Assembly: GCA_937910305.1 (NCBI GenBank)
Contig: CALEPS010000188.1
Span: 1-64,000, forward strand
Length of the DNA stretch: 64,000 nt
Reading direction: 5' to 3'
From: an uncultured Bacteroidales bacterium
GTDB taxonomy: Bacteria; Bacteroidota; Bacteroidia; Bacteroidales; Paludibacteraceae
The notes below the pieces were generated by a model. It made no database searches, was not told the DNA's origin, and saw nothing but the letters and a program-made list of their open reading frames with translations. Every line of letters begins with the position of its first letter. Position 1 is the stretch's first letter. A program made the position numbers and the translations under genes. Positions 1-8,773 of this stretch are shown one piece after another.

Positions 1-179
1 TCAAAATCAAGTCAAATAGATTTAATAATCCGTCCAACTTTTTGGGGTCACCTCAGAGTGCGAGCCTTTTTGTTTGTAAGAACCGAGGTTCAAGTCAACT
101 AGTCTTATAGTCTACCGGTTTGCTAGTTTATTAGTTTACCAGGCTACAGGTTTAGTAGATTACCAGTTTTCTTTCTCCC
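1..179. other. Intergenic region with degenerate short repeats
   Basis: No gene is visible. Positions 31-57 contain CCAACTTTTTGGGGTCACC, which resembles the terminal sequence of some IS3-type insertion sequences, but no transposase follows. Positions 108-170 hold degenerate repeats of a TAGTTTACCAG-like unit. This lies downstream of rplT, and no clear intrinsic terminator was found. Confidence 0.35.
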
Positions 180-548
180 TTACTTAGCAGCTTTCTCTGC
201 TTTCTTCTTCGCCTGGTCAACGACTGCTTTGAAGGCAGCGGGTTGATTCATAGCGAGGTCAGCGAGCGCTTTGCGGTTGATGACGATACCTGCTTTCTTG
301 AGGCAGCCCATCAACTGGCTGTAGCTCAATCCCTCCAGACGAGCAGCAGCGTTGATACGCTGGATCCAGAGAGCGCGGAAGGTACGTTTTTTGTTCTTAC
401 GATCGCGGTAAGCATACTGCAAACCTTTCTCCCATGTGTTCTTTGCTACGGTCCATACATTAGCACGACCACCAAAGTTACCACGGGTGAGCGACATGAT
501 CTTCTTGCGACGATTGCGCGAAGCAACGTGATTTACTGATCTTGGCAT
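180..548 (-). CDS. rplT: 50S ribosomal protein L20
   Basis: Structural protein of the large ribosomal subunit that binds 23S rRNA early in assembly. At 122 residues the length is close to the usual 115-120. The N-terminus [16 protein letters not shown] is the basic extension typical of L20, and the [22 protein letters not shown] stretch with the INAAAR segment is the family core. It is the last gene of the leftward infC-rpmI-rplT operon, 32 bp after rpmI. The C-terminal KKKAEKAAK tail is a normal variation. Identification is secure. Confidence 0.97.
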   Translation of the reverse strand: MPRSVNHVASRNRRKKIMSLTRGNFGGRANVWTVAKNTWEKGLQYAYRDRKNKKRTFRALWIQRINAAARLEGLSYSQLMGCLKKAGIVINRKALADLAMNQPAAFKAVVDQAKKKAEKAAK

Positions 549-580
549 TTTCTCTGTCCTTTCACTTTAATGGTTAGTAC

Positions 581-778
581 TTAACGAAGCAACAACATCT
601 CACGGATGGAGCGTGTGTTCGAATGATCAACGATAGCAACATGAGTCAAGTTGCGTTTTTGCTTTTTAGTCTTCTTCGTCAGAATGTGACTCTTGTAAGC
701 GTGCTTACGCTTGATTTTACCGGTTCCGGTAAGCGTGAAACGCTTTTTAGCACCGGAGTTCGTTTTTACCTTTGGCAT
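581..778 (-). CDS. rpmI: 50S ribosomal protein L35
   Basis: Small basic protein of the large ribosomal subunit, 65 residues as expected. It starts [14 protein letters not shown] and contains the family pattern of lysine-rich turns ([20 protein letters not shown]) followed by a short C-terminal helix. It sits between infC (105 bp upstream) and rplT (32 bp downstream), the classical arrangement in which IF-3, L35 and L20 are co-transcribed. Identification is secure. Confidence 0.97.
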   Translation of the reverse strand: MPKVKTNSGAKKRFTLTGTGKIKRKHAYKSHILTKKTKKQKRNLTHVAIVDHSNTRSIREMLLLR

Positions 779-883
779 TTTGTAATAAATATTTAATTGT
801 TAATAATACGTCCGACAGGCAGCAGGGCGCACACGGCGCCAATTAAAGGTAAGCCTTCGGGCGGTTTTTATTTTAATTTCTAT

Positions 884-1432
884 TTACCTCTGGCTCTTGG
901 GGCTGATGAAGAGGATTATTCTCTTGCCTTCGAGACTAGGCACATTGTCGGGTTTTCCGTACTCAGCCAGATCATTCGCAAAGCGAGCCAATAACAATTC
1001 ACCCTGCTCCTTGAATACGATAGATCGTCCACGGAAGAAGACATATGCTTTCACTTTGTTGCCTTCTTTGAGGAACTCAATCGCATGCTTGAGTTTGAAG
1101 TTATAATCATGGTCGTCCGTCTGCGGTCCGAACCGGATCTCCTTCACCTCTTGCTTTTTCTGGTTGGCCTTAGCCTCTTTCTGCTTTTTCTTCTGCGCAT
1201 AGAGGAATTTCTGATAATCAATCACACGGCAAACGGGCGGGTTGGCGGTAGGCGCGATCTCAACGAGGTCAAGATTTTGCTCATCCGCAATTCTCATAGC
1301 TTGCTGGAACGTGTAGATACCCTGCTCTACATTGTCGCCAATGAGGCGAACTTGCGCGACCCCGCGGATTTTATCATTAATCCGGTGCGGGTCTTCTTTA
1401 ATAACTCGGCCACCGCGTGGCCGTTGAGGAAT
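884..1432 (-). CDS. infC: Translation initiation factor IF-3 (probable ATT start)
   Basis: IF-3 binds the 30S subunit and checks start-codon selection. The first ATG of the frame (1297) lies well inside the conserved N-terminal domain. Codons upstream of it encode [19 protein letters not shown], the family signature, and remain open back to a TAA at 1445-1447. In that interval there is no ATG, GTG or TTG near the expected N-terminus; ATT at 1430-1432 and ATA at 1439-1441 are the candidates. ATT gives 182 residues starting at PQRPRGGR and is preferred because infC of Escherichia coli and others also starts at AUU, which allows IF-3 to repress its own synthesis. The C-terminal domain ([18 protein letters not shown]) is intact. 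Confidence 0.9.
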   Translation of the reverse strand: MPQRPRGGRVIKEDPHRINDKIRGVAQVRLIGDNVEQGIYTFQQAMRIADEQNLDLVEIAPTANPPVCRVIDYQKFLYAQKKKQKEAKANQKKQEVKEIRFGPQTDDHDYNFKLKHAIEFLKEGNKVKAYVFFRGRSIVFKEQGELLLARFANDLAEYGKPDNVPSLEGKRIILFISPKSQR

Positions 1433-1561
1433 AGTTGCTATAGTTTAAGCCTTTAGTCGAAAGTCAAAAGTCAAAAGTCAAAAGCTTTCAAACCATCGCT
1501 TTCATGTTAATACTACGCCTGTTCGTGTGAGCCCAAAATGCCCCACCATCGAAAAAGCGGA

Positions 1562-1593
1562 CAAAATTACTACAAAATTTTGATATACGCAAG
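1562..1593 (-). promoter_or_regulatory. Promoter of the infC-rpmI-rplT operon
   Basis: Read on the minus strand, TAATTTTG fits the Bacteroidetes -7 box TAnnTTTG, and CTTG (consensus TTTG) lies 20 nt upstream as the -33 box. The predicted transcript would begin near 1555 and leave a leader of about 120 nt before infC. In that leader, 1453-1482 carries about four copies of AGTCAAA-like units. Confidence 0.6.
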
Positions 1594-1629
1594 AAATATG
1601 CGTTTTTTTTCATTTTTTTCCGCATTTTA

Positions 1630-1661
1630 TTTGCGCGCGTGAATATTTTTTCGTACCTTTG
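1630..1661 (+). promoter_or_regulatory. Promoter of the lipoprotein gene
   Basis: TTTG at 1630-1633 and TACCTTTG at 1654-1661 are separated by exactly 20 nt, an ideal Bacteroidetes housekeeping promoter. Transcription would start about 1667, some 40 nt before the ATG at 1707. It diverges from the infC operon promoter. Confidence 0.8.
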
Positions 1662-1706
1662 CACGTTATTTTTGAGTAAAAGCGTAAAATCTTAAAATAA
1701 TACAAT

Positions 1707-2630
1707 ATGAAAGTAAAGAGTTTAATAGCCCTGACCGCCGTATTAGGAATGGTTTTATTCGGTTGCAAGGAGAATCCGTATATTGCATCTCCGGGTGATA
1801 ACGAAAAGACAAAAAACGATACGCTCCCGACGATTGCAGACCCCGAACCGACGGCAGACCCTTCCGGCATAGAGATTCCGGAGGGTACGATTAACGTCAA
1901 CGAGGCGGTGAAGATAGCCCAGAAACTGGCAGCCGGAGAGACATCAAAAGACAAATATTTTATCAAAGGCTGGGTTACCAGTTTTGATACAAAGGGCCGC
2001 GGCGATAATTTCGCCAACGATTTCCCGAGATACGGAAATGATTATATATGGTTGAGCGCCCGTCAGGACGGCAAGGGGACCAAGCAATTCTACGCATACC
2101 GCATTCTGGGCAAATTCGGTGCAAAATTGCCGGATTTGGATTGCATCCAGATTGGTGATTTCGTGGTGATCAGTTGCTATCCGATGAATTACAGCGGCAC
2201 ATATGAGAGCAGCGGTGCTTGTTTCGTCTATAGTTCATCCAATGCGCATTTCAACGAGGTATTCGGACCGTTCCCGGGTTGTCCTGCTCCTAAAGAGGGT
2301 GAAATCAGCGTAACCGAAGCAGAGAAGATTGCCTTGACGCTGGAGAAAAAAGCCACTTCGACAGAGAGTTACCGCGTTCTTGGTGTCGTTACCAGCGTAG
2401 AGACAACCGATCTGGGCACCTACGGCAACATGACCTTCAACATCTCGGACGGTTTGAGTTATGCGACATGCTACCAGACGTATTGCAAAACCGCCAGCGG
2501 AAAGTTCACAAACGTCAACCAAGTGGCAGTAGGTGATACTGTGTTGATTAATGGTAAAATACAAAACTATAACGGAACCTGCGAGCCTTTCCGCGCATAC
2601 ATGGAGGAAAGCACCAATCCGAACTTCTAA
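1707..2630 (+). CDS. Lipoprotein with two OB-fold-like domains
   Basis: A 307-residue exported lipoprotein of unknown function. Residues 1-19 are a type II signal peptide ending in the lipobox LFGC with Cys20, followed by a proline- and aspartate-rich linker to about residue 55. Two tandem domains follow, with matching openings: NVNEAVKIAQKLAAGE then FIKGWVTSF (about 63-95), and VTEAEKIALTLEKKA then VLGVVTSVE (about 200-232). This is the pattern of OB-fold-like extracytoplasmic domains common in Bacteroidales lipoproteins. Both domains end in a segment resembling VGDTVLINGKIQ. It stands alone with its own promoter, 34 bp before the PpiD-like gene, with which it may be co-transcribed. The substrate is unknown. 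Confidence 0.75.
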   Translation: MKVKSLIALTAVLGMVLFGCKENPYIASPGDNEKTKNDTLPTIADPEPTADPSGIEIPEGTINVNEAVKIAQKLAAGETSKDKYFIKGWVTSFDTKGRGDNFANDFPRYGNDYIWLSARQDGKGTKQFYAYRILGKFGAKLPDLDCIQIGDFVVISCYPMNYSGTYESSGACFVYSSSNAHFNEVFGPFPGCPAPKEGEISVTEAEKIALTLEKKATSTESYRVLGVVTSVETTDLGTYGNMTFNISDGLSYATCYQTYCKTASGKFTNVNQVAVGDTVLINGKIQNYNGTCEPFRAYMEESTNPNF

Positions 2631-2664
2631 ACGAGAAAGAAAAATTTAAATTAAATATACAAAA

Positions 2665-4662
2665 ATGGCAAGTTTACAAAAAATTAGAAATCATGGCGCA
2701 TTGTTGATCGCTATTGTCGGTCTCGCCATGCTGGCATTTATCCTCGGAGACTTTTTGAACTCCGGTAGTAGTTTCTTCAACCGTAGCCGCGAGAACGTAG
2801 GCGAAGTAGAAGGTCAAAAGATCCACTACACGGAGTATGAGGCAGCCAGAGAGCAATTAACCGAGGTGTACAAGATTGAGAGCGGTCGTTCGGATTTTGA
2901 CGAAGACATGTACGCTCAGATTCGCAACCAGGTATGGAACATGTTCGTGATGGACTATACGCTCCGCGCACAAGCGAAGGAGATCGGTTTGGACATCACT
3001 ACAGATGAATTGAGCGAACTTTGCATTGGTGAGAATCCCCACCAGATCATCCGCGGCCGCCGCGCATTCATGGACGAGAACGGACAGTTTAACCGCCAAG
3101 CGGTAATTGGTCTGTTGCAGGCTATCAACAGTGAGGATGCCGACGAAGAGAACGCAAACCTGAAACAAGCCAAGACCTATTGGCTGTATTGGGAAAAAGC
3201 TGTTCGTATCAGCTATATGCAGGAGAAATACACCACCCTGCTCCAACACCTGCTCAAGGCAAACTCGCTGGATGCCGAGTATGCGTTCAACAGCCGTCAG
3301 AACGGCGTGAGTGCGGACTTTGTGATGCAACCGTATTATAGCGTGGCAGACAGCCTGGTTAAGGTAAGCGACAGCGATATCAAGAAACTGTACAAGCAGC
3401 ACAAATCGCAATACAAACAAACTCCTAACCGCGCTATCAAATATGTAGCATTTGACATCGTACCCAGCGAGGATGATTTCAAGGCAGCCAAGGAACTGAT
3501 GACCGGCTTGCAGGAAGAATTCAAAACAGCTGAAGACGTAAGTCTGGTAGTAAACACCAATTCGGACATCATGTATGACGGACGTGACTACTCGGCAGAG
3601 AACGTTCCTGCGCAATTCAAAGAGTTTGCATTCAGTAGCGGCGCAAAGGCAGGCGACTGCACCGAGATTCTTTTCGAGAACAACACGTATGCAATGGCCC
3701 GCATCATGAAGGCCGGCTATTCAATGCCTGATTCCGTTGAACTGAAGGCGATCGTTGAAGGTCAGGAAGATCAAGAGTTAGGTTGGTTCAAAGCTGCTGA
3801 CCTGCCGAAGAATATTGCAGAACCGGCATTGAGCGGCAAACGTGGTGATCGTTTTACCGTAGCTCAGGGAATGGGAGAACAAACCTTCGAGATTATGGAG
3901 ATCGGCAAACCGACACCGAAAGTAAAACTGGCTATCCTGGCACGTGAGGTAACCCCGTCCAGCAAGACTTATTCGATCATCTACAACAACGCTAAGCAGT
4001 TTATCGTAGATAACAACAATGCTGAAGCTTTGGAAAAGGCTGCTCAAGAGGCAGGTATGACCGTAGTACCGCAATACAACCTGACGGAGAACACGGACAA
4101 AGTAGGCCAGTTGAAATCCAGCCGTCCTATCGTCCGTTGGGCTTTTGAAGCCAAAGAAGGTGCTGTGAGCGACGTCTTCGAGTGCGGTCAGCAGTTCGTA
4201 GTAGCAGCTCTGACAGAGGTTAACGACGGTGACTATCGTCCGTTGGATGCCGTTCGCGCCGAATTGACTTACGAAGCAATGAATAACGCCAAGGCAGCCT
4301 ATATCAAGAAGGAACTGAAGGGCGCAAAGAGTCTGGAAGCCGCTGCCGAGAAGATGGGACAGAGCATTCAGCATATCGACCGCGTAGCACTTGGCGACAG
4401 CCGTTTCGGCAACGCCGGAATGGAGCCTGCTGTTATCGGTAAGGCTGTGGCACAGGGCGAGAACACTCTGAGTGAGCCTATTCAGGGTAATATGGGTGTC
4501 TTCGTCGTTAAGACAGGCGCTGCCAACAATCTGACAGAAGATTTTGTTGTTGAAACAGAGAAAGCACAGTTGGCAAGCCGCTTCGCTTATCTCCCCTATC
4601 AGGCTATGCAACTGGTAGAAGATCAGGCGGAGATAACGGACAATCGTGCTAACTTCCAATAA
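2665..4662 (+). CDS. PpiD/SurA-like periplasmic folding protein
   Basis: A membrane-anchored periplasmic chaperone/peptidyl-prolyl isomerase of the PpiD type, 665 residues. A short cytoplasmic N-terminus is followed by one transmembrane helix (about residues 11-32, GALLIAIVGLAMLAFILGDF) and then a SurA_N-like helical domain (about 45-230). A parvulin domain is expected after DSVELKAIV (about residue 358), but only its C-terminal part is visible (LGWFKAADLP onward); the segment carrying the usual SHIL start and following helices seems to be missing, so isomerase activity is doubtful. A long C-terminal region of repeated alpha/beta segments follows. It is likely to assist outer-membrane protein folding. 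Confidence 0.8.
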   Translation: MASLQKIRNHGALLIAIVGLAMLAFILGDFLNSGSSFFNRSRENVGEVEGQKIHYTEYEAAREQLTEVYKIESGRSDFDEDMYAQIRNQVWNMFVMDYTLRAQAKEIGLDITTDELSELCIGENPHQIIRGRRAFMDENGQFNRQAVIGLLQAINSEDADEENANLKQAKTYWLYWEKAVRISYMQEKYTTLLQHLLKANSLDAEYAFNSRQNGVSADFVMQPYYSVADSLVKVSDSDIKKLYKQHKSQYKQTPNRAIKYVAFDIVPSEDDFKAAKELMTGLQEEFKTAEDVSLVVNTNSDIMYDGRDYSAENVPAQFKEFAFSSGAKAGDCTEILFENNTYAMARIMKAGYSMPDSVELKAIVEGQEDQELGWFKAADLPKNIAEPALSGKRGDRFTVAQGMGEQTFEIMEIGKPTPKVKLAILAREVTPSSKTYSIIYNNAKQFIVDNNNAEALEKAAQEAGMTVVPQYNLTENTDKVGQLKSSRPIVRWAFEAKEGAVSDVFECGQQFVVAALTEVNDGDYRPLDAVRAELTYEAMNNAKAAYIKKELKGAKSLEAAAEKMGQSIQHIDRVALGDSRFGNAGMEPAVIGKAVAQGENTLSEPIQGNMGVFVVKTGAANNLTEDFVVETEKAQLASRFAYLPYQAMQLVEDQAEITDNRANFQ

Positions 4663-4707
4663 TCACGCGCGCGTATTATTAATAAGGAGAAGAACATATC
4701 GCCTTGG

Positions 4708-6003
4708 GTGTGGGTACCTACTCTGTACTTCACAGAAGGGATTCCGTATTTCCTGGTAAACAGCATCTCTGTGATGCTGTTTGCTAAAATGGGCGTACCT
4801 AACGACCAGTTGGCGTTCTTTACAACACTGCTCTATTTCCCCTGGTTCCTCAAGGGATTATGGGCTCCTTTTGTAGATATCATCCGCACCAAAAGATGGT
4901 GGATTATCGCGATGCAAGCACTAATGACCGTGCTTTGTATCTTACTGACTGTTACGCTCCCCCATCCTGCGGCTGAAACTATCGCGGCGAAAGAGACATC
5001 AGTGGGGCTTTTCAGATGGACACTGATATTCTTTATCATCGCGGCTTTCGCTTCTGCGACCCATGATATAGCTGCGGATGGATATTATATGTTGGCCCAT
5101 GACAGCAGAAGCCAAGCTGCCTTCATCGGAATCCGGTCCACTTTTTACCGCATTGCCTCTGTCTTTTCACAAGGAGTGCTGGTGTATATAGCGGGATATA
5201 TCGAGAGCCGGACAAACGATATTCCTTTGTCCTGGCAGTTGACCTTGGGCGCTACCAGTTTCATCCTGTTTTGCGTAACGATATACCATATATTCTTCCT
5301 TCCCAAAGCGCAGGCGGACGACCAGCGGTCGCTCAAAAACGCCGGCGAAGCGATGCGGGAACTGAAAGAGTCTTTCGTCACCTTCTTTACGAAACCGGGA
5401 GTGGGCCTGGCAATCGCATTTATGCTGCTCTACCGTCTGAGCGAAGGTTTTCTGGTGAAATTATGCCAGCCTTTCTTGGTTGACAGCCGCGCAACGATGC
5501 TTAGAAACGGCCAGATTCTCGGTGGAGGACTGGAACTGAGTACGGATACGGTAGGTTTGTTATACGGTACTATCGGTGTGGCTTTCCTGTTATTGGGAGG
5601 TATTCTCGGCGGGATATACATATCCCGCCACGGGCTGAAACGCTCCCTGTGGCTGATGGCTTCAGCATTGACACTGCCCAGTTTCGTTTACTGTTATCTC
5701 AGTATGGCGCAACCGGAGTCACTATGGATTATCGGCAGTGCGGTCAGTTTCGAGAACTTCGGATACGGTTTCGGTTTCACGGCGTATATGATGTACATGA
5801 TGCATTTCTCGGAAGGCGAATACAAAACATCCCATTATGCTATTTGCACGGCCTTTATGGCGCTGAGCATGATGATACCCGGTTTTATAGCCGGCAGTTT
5901 GGAGATGGCTGTAGGTTATTCCGCTTTCTTCTGGATTGCCAATGCGTGTAGTATTACTACATTTGTCATCACGTACTATGTATATAAAAAATTAGAAGAA
6001 TAA
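4708..6003 (+). CDS. MFS transporter, AmpG-like
   Basis: Inner-membrane carrier of the major facilitator superfamily with about 12 hydrophobic helices, 431 residues from the GTG at 4708. The opening WVPTLYFTEGIPYFLVN and the DIAADGYYM segment after the fourth helix resemble the AmpG (muropeptide permease) family, though the substrate cannot be fixed. The frame continues upstream in a family-like way (SPWVWVPTL) and there is no ATG; AAGGAG at 4684-4689 lies 6 nt before an in-frame ATA at 4696, so the true start may be that ATA, adding four residues. The preceding in-frame codons run back to the stop of the PpiD-like gene 33 nt upstream. Confidence 0.8.
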   Translation: MWVPTLYFTEGIPYFLVNSISVMLFAKMGVPNDQLAFFTTLLYFPWFLKGLWAPFVDIIRTKRWWIIAMQALMTVLCILLTVTLPHPAAETIAAKETSVGLFRWTLIFFIIAAFASATHDIAADGYYMLAHDSRSQAAFIGIRSTFYRIASVFSQGVLVYIAGYIESRTNDIPLSWQLTLGATSFILFCVTIYHIFFLPKAQADDQRSLKNAGEAMRELKESFVTFFTKPGVGLAIAFMLLYRLSEGFLVKLCQPFLVDSRATMLRNGQILGGGLELSTDTVGLLYGTIGVAFLLLGGILGGIYISRHGLKRSLWLMASALTLPSFVYCYLSMAQPESLWIIGSAVSFENFGYGFGFTAYMMYMMHFSEGEYKTSHYAICTAFMALSMMIPGFIAGSLEMAVGYSAFFWIANACSITTFVITYYVYKKLEE

Positions 6004-6027
6004 AGAACTCACAAAAACGACAATCAA

Positions 6028-6735
6028 ATGAATTACAAACGTATTATCCCCGATGCCATCACAAGTTGCAACCTCCTGTGCGGCAGTATTGCAGTGTTTT
6101 TAGCCACTCAAGGTGCATTCATATGGGCTTTCGTCTTCATTTTAGCGGGAGCATTCTTTGACTTCTTCGACGGGCTGAGCGCGCGTTTGCTCAAGGCTCC
6201 AAGCCCCATTGGCATACAGTTGGACTCGTTGGCGGATGATATCACATTCGGCTTGGCTCCGGCGATGATGCTTTTCTGCTGGCTGAAACCTGTTTTAGGA
6301 TGGTGGGCACTGATAGCTCTGCTGATGGCTGCTTTCTCCGCTTTGCGGCTGGCTAAATTCAATGTCGATGCACGGCAGCATGATTCGTTTATCGGTCTGG
6401 CTACTCCTGCCAATGCCATCTTCTGGGGCGGTTTATGCAGCATGCCGTATGCTATGATTGCCTACGACTGGATAGGATGGTGTCTGTTGGGACTTTCTAT
6501 CGTCAGCTGCTACCTGCTGAACGCTGAGATACCGTTCTTCAGTTTTAAGGGATTCAAGAAAGACAAGACTGTGATTATCAGTTTCCTGGTAGGTTGTGTC
6601 ATCATCATCGGTTATTGCGTAACGAAAGCGATAATCGCCAAACATATTGAGTTTGCGCTTTTCAGCGGTACGGGATGTATATTATGGTACGTGATGCTGA
6701 ATATACTTTTGGCGTTCGTTCCGAAGGAGAAATAA
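6028..6735 (+). CDS. pssA: CDP-diacylglycerol-serine O-phosphatidyltransferase
   Basis: Makes phosphatidylserine from CDP-diacylglycerol and serine in the inner membrane, the first step to phosphatidylethanolamine. The CDP-alcohol phosphatidyltransferase motif DGx2ARx8Gx3Dx3D is complete: DGLSARLLKAPSPIGIQLDS followed by LADD (about residues 48-70). The start MNYKRIIPDAITSCNLLCG and about seven hydrophobic helices agree with the bacterial type II (integral) enzyme; 235 residues is the usual length. It follows the MFS gene by 24 bp and is probably co-transcribed with it. Confidence 0.93.
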   Translation: MNYKRIIPDAITSCNLLCGSIAVFLATQGAFIWAFVFILAGAFFDFFDGLSARLLKAPSPIGIQLDSLADDITFGLAPAMMLFCWLKPVLGWWALIALLMAAFSALRLAKFNVDARQHDSFIGLATPANAIFWGGLCSMPYAMIAYDWIGWCLLGLSIVSCYLLNAEIPFFSFKGFKKDKTVIISFLVGCVIIIGYCVTKAIIAKHIEFALFSGTGCILWYVMLNILLAFVPKEK

Positions 6736-6872
6736 TGTACTATTTTTAAGATTTTGCCTGCTACGAGCGACTTACGACTCACTTACGGGACGAAAGCGAG
6801 ACAAAACCGACACAAAATAAGCCCTTTAATGGCCTAAAAAATGTACGATTATTAAGATTTAACCCTTTTGCC

Positions 6873-8666
6873 ATGCGAAAACAAATCCTACTTTTTCTCG
6901 CATCAATCCTTTCTCTCTGCCTCTCGGCGGAGACATATACGATTGTGTTCAAGAGCGGCAACTCAGCCGGTGACTCCAACAGTAAGATAACCGATCTGGC
7001 TAAAATAGTAAGCGAAGCAACAGATAATTGCGCTACCGGCGTTACTGCGTCAAACATCTACAATGCAGGAAATGGCAAAGGAGTTAAAGGAGGCACCGGA
7101 AGCGCAAAGGGTGAATTGACCATAACTCTGAACACAGCCTATCAAGTGAGCCGGATGACCGTTTATGCTGCTGCGTACAGCAATAAAAACGACACTGCCG
7201 CCACAAAAGGAATTACCGTTTGCGGACAAGATATCATTTGGACCGCAGGACATAGAACGGAGATTTGGCCGTATGTATTGGATATCAATGCCGCTATCAG
7301 CGAAATCAGTATTGCCGCCAAAGTAGCTGCAAGCAACCGGTGGTATGTGCAGCGAATAGAGTTCGAAGCACCGGACCCGTTGCCTAATACCGCTGCTTTC
7401 GAACATCCTTATACCGTCGATTTCGGGAGTGCACCGGTAGAAGATAGTATTCCTGCAGAGGATGTGGCGCAAATAAATGTCAAAACGAAGCATGTCACGG
7501 GACCCGTTCATCTGTCATTACAGAAAGCCGCTGTCTTTTCGCTTGGACGGGACACGTTGCCGGCTGAAGGAGGAGAGGTGGATATTGCCTATAACTTGAG
7601 TTACACCGGCACAGCAGACGATGTGTTGTCTATTCAAGGAAAAGGACCGGACGGTGTTGAAATAACACATACCATTCCGCTGAAAATCTCCGGCTACAAA
7701 TACACGCCTCCTACTTTTCATGTTGACTCTTCGTGCATGGCAATAGGTCCTATGCCCGGCTACTACTACGCTCCGGCGCAAGGCACACAGGATTCGGTGC
7801 TGAAATCCAGATTAGGCGAAATCATTAATTGCGGTATCCGTTACAAATACGGCAGCGGAAGCCGTAAGACATGGGACGGATTCTATTATACCGACCGGGA
7901 CACCAACACCAACCAGGTGCTGGATATGTACTCCGACAACATTCGCTATTTTAATCCGAACACTCCTACTGCCAGCGTAGCGGAGTTTGATATCGAGCAC
8001 ATGCTGCCCAAAAGTTGGTGGGGCGGAGATGTCAATCCCGCATATTGCGATTTATTCCATTTGGTTCCGGGAGACTACTCTGCCAACCGTAGCAAATCCA
8101 ACCATGCACCGGGAATTCCAAGCGATACCACGTTTTGGAACGGCTCTTTTGCCACAGGAAGCGGTGAAGCTTACGGGCTGCAAAAAGTATTCTGCCCGGC
8201 AGACGAATATAAAGGAGACTTTGCACGGGCGTATTTCTATATAGCCACCTGTTATGGAGATTCGCTCAAATGGGTAGAGAATGGCGAACCGGGGATGGCG
8301 ATGACGAACGACAGTTGGCAGGAGTTCCGGCCGTGGTTGCGGGACCTGCTGTTGCAGTGGCATCGGATGGACCCGGTAAGCGAGAAGGAGAAAACGAGGG
8401 CTGTCGAAGTGAACAAGATCCAAGGAAACCGCAACCCGTTTATTGACTACCCGGATCTGGCGGAATTCATATGGGGCGACAAACAAGGTATTGCCGTTGA
8501 CTTCAGCACGTTGGTACAGAGCTATGGAGACCCGTACGGGAACACTCCTTCCTCTTTCGTTACAACCGGCTCGGAGAGCTCTGCATACAAGATACTGCGG
8601 GAAGGACGAGTTGTTCTTATACGGAATTCGTCGATTTATACCATTTTAGGGCAACCAATACGATAA
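6873..8666 (+). CDS. Secreted endonuclease I family nuclease with T9SS signal
   Basis: A 597-residue secreted nuclease. A signal peptide ends near residue 19 (LSLCLSA-ET). An N-terminal beta-rich domain (20-170) and a linker domain with an immunoglobulin-like character precede the endonuclease I domain. The catalytic region is FDIEHMLPKSWWGG (about residues 371-384) followed by DLFHLVPGDYSANRSKSN, the His-Asn metal-dependent arrangement of the family. The last residues, ILREGRVVLI then YTILGQPIR, match the short T9SS C-terminal signal with a GQ turn, so the protein is probably moved across the outer membrane. It likely degrades extracellular DNA for scavenging. Confidence 0.85.
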   Translation: MRKQILLFLASILSLCLSAETYTIVFKSGNSAGDSNSKITDLAKIVSEATDNCATGVTASNIYNAGNGKGVKGGTGSAKGELTITLNTAYQVSRMTVYAAAYSNKNDTAATKGITVCGQDIIWTAGHRTEIWPYVLDINAAISEISIAAKVAASNRWYVQRIEFEAPDPLPNTAAFEHPYTVDFGSAPVEDSIPAEDVAQINVKTKHVTGPVHLSLQKAAVFSLGRDTLPAEGGEVDIAYNLSYTGTADDVLSIQGKGPDGVEITHTIPLKISGYKYTPPTFHVDSSCMAIGPMPGYYYAPAQGTQDSVLKSRLGEIINCGIRYKYGSGSRKTWDGFYYTDRDTNTNQVLDMYSDNIRYFNPNTPTASVAEFDIEHMLPKSWWGGDVNPAYCDLFHLVPGDYSANRSKSNHAPGIPSDTTFWNGSFATGSGEAYGLQKVFCPADEYKGDFARAYFYIATCYGDSLKWVENGEPGMAMTNDSWQEFRPWLRDLLLQWHRMDPVSEKEKTRAVEVNKIQGNRNPFIDYPDLAEFIWGDKQGIAVDFSTLVQSYGDPYGNTPSSFVTTGSESSAYKILREGRVVLIRNSSIYTILGQPIR

Positions 8667-8726
8667 GTGTGTCAATTTTTCTACATTTTCCGCGGAAATG
8701 TGCACGCGCGCGTAAAAGAAATTGTG

Positions 8727-8734
8727 TAACTTTG
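8727..8734 (+). promoter_or_regulatory. Promoter -7 box for the first IgGFc-binding protein
   Basis: TAACTTTG followed by C fits the Bacteroidetes -7 box. The -33 position has no clear TTTG (TGTG at 8699-8702 is the nearest). The predicted start is about 35 nt before the ATG at 8774. Confidence 0.5.
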
Positions 8735-8773
8735 CAGCGTTTTTGATTGAACACATTTAACACACAAATCAAT

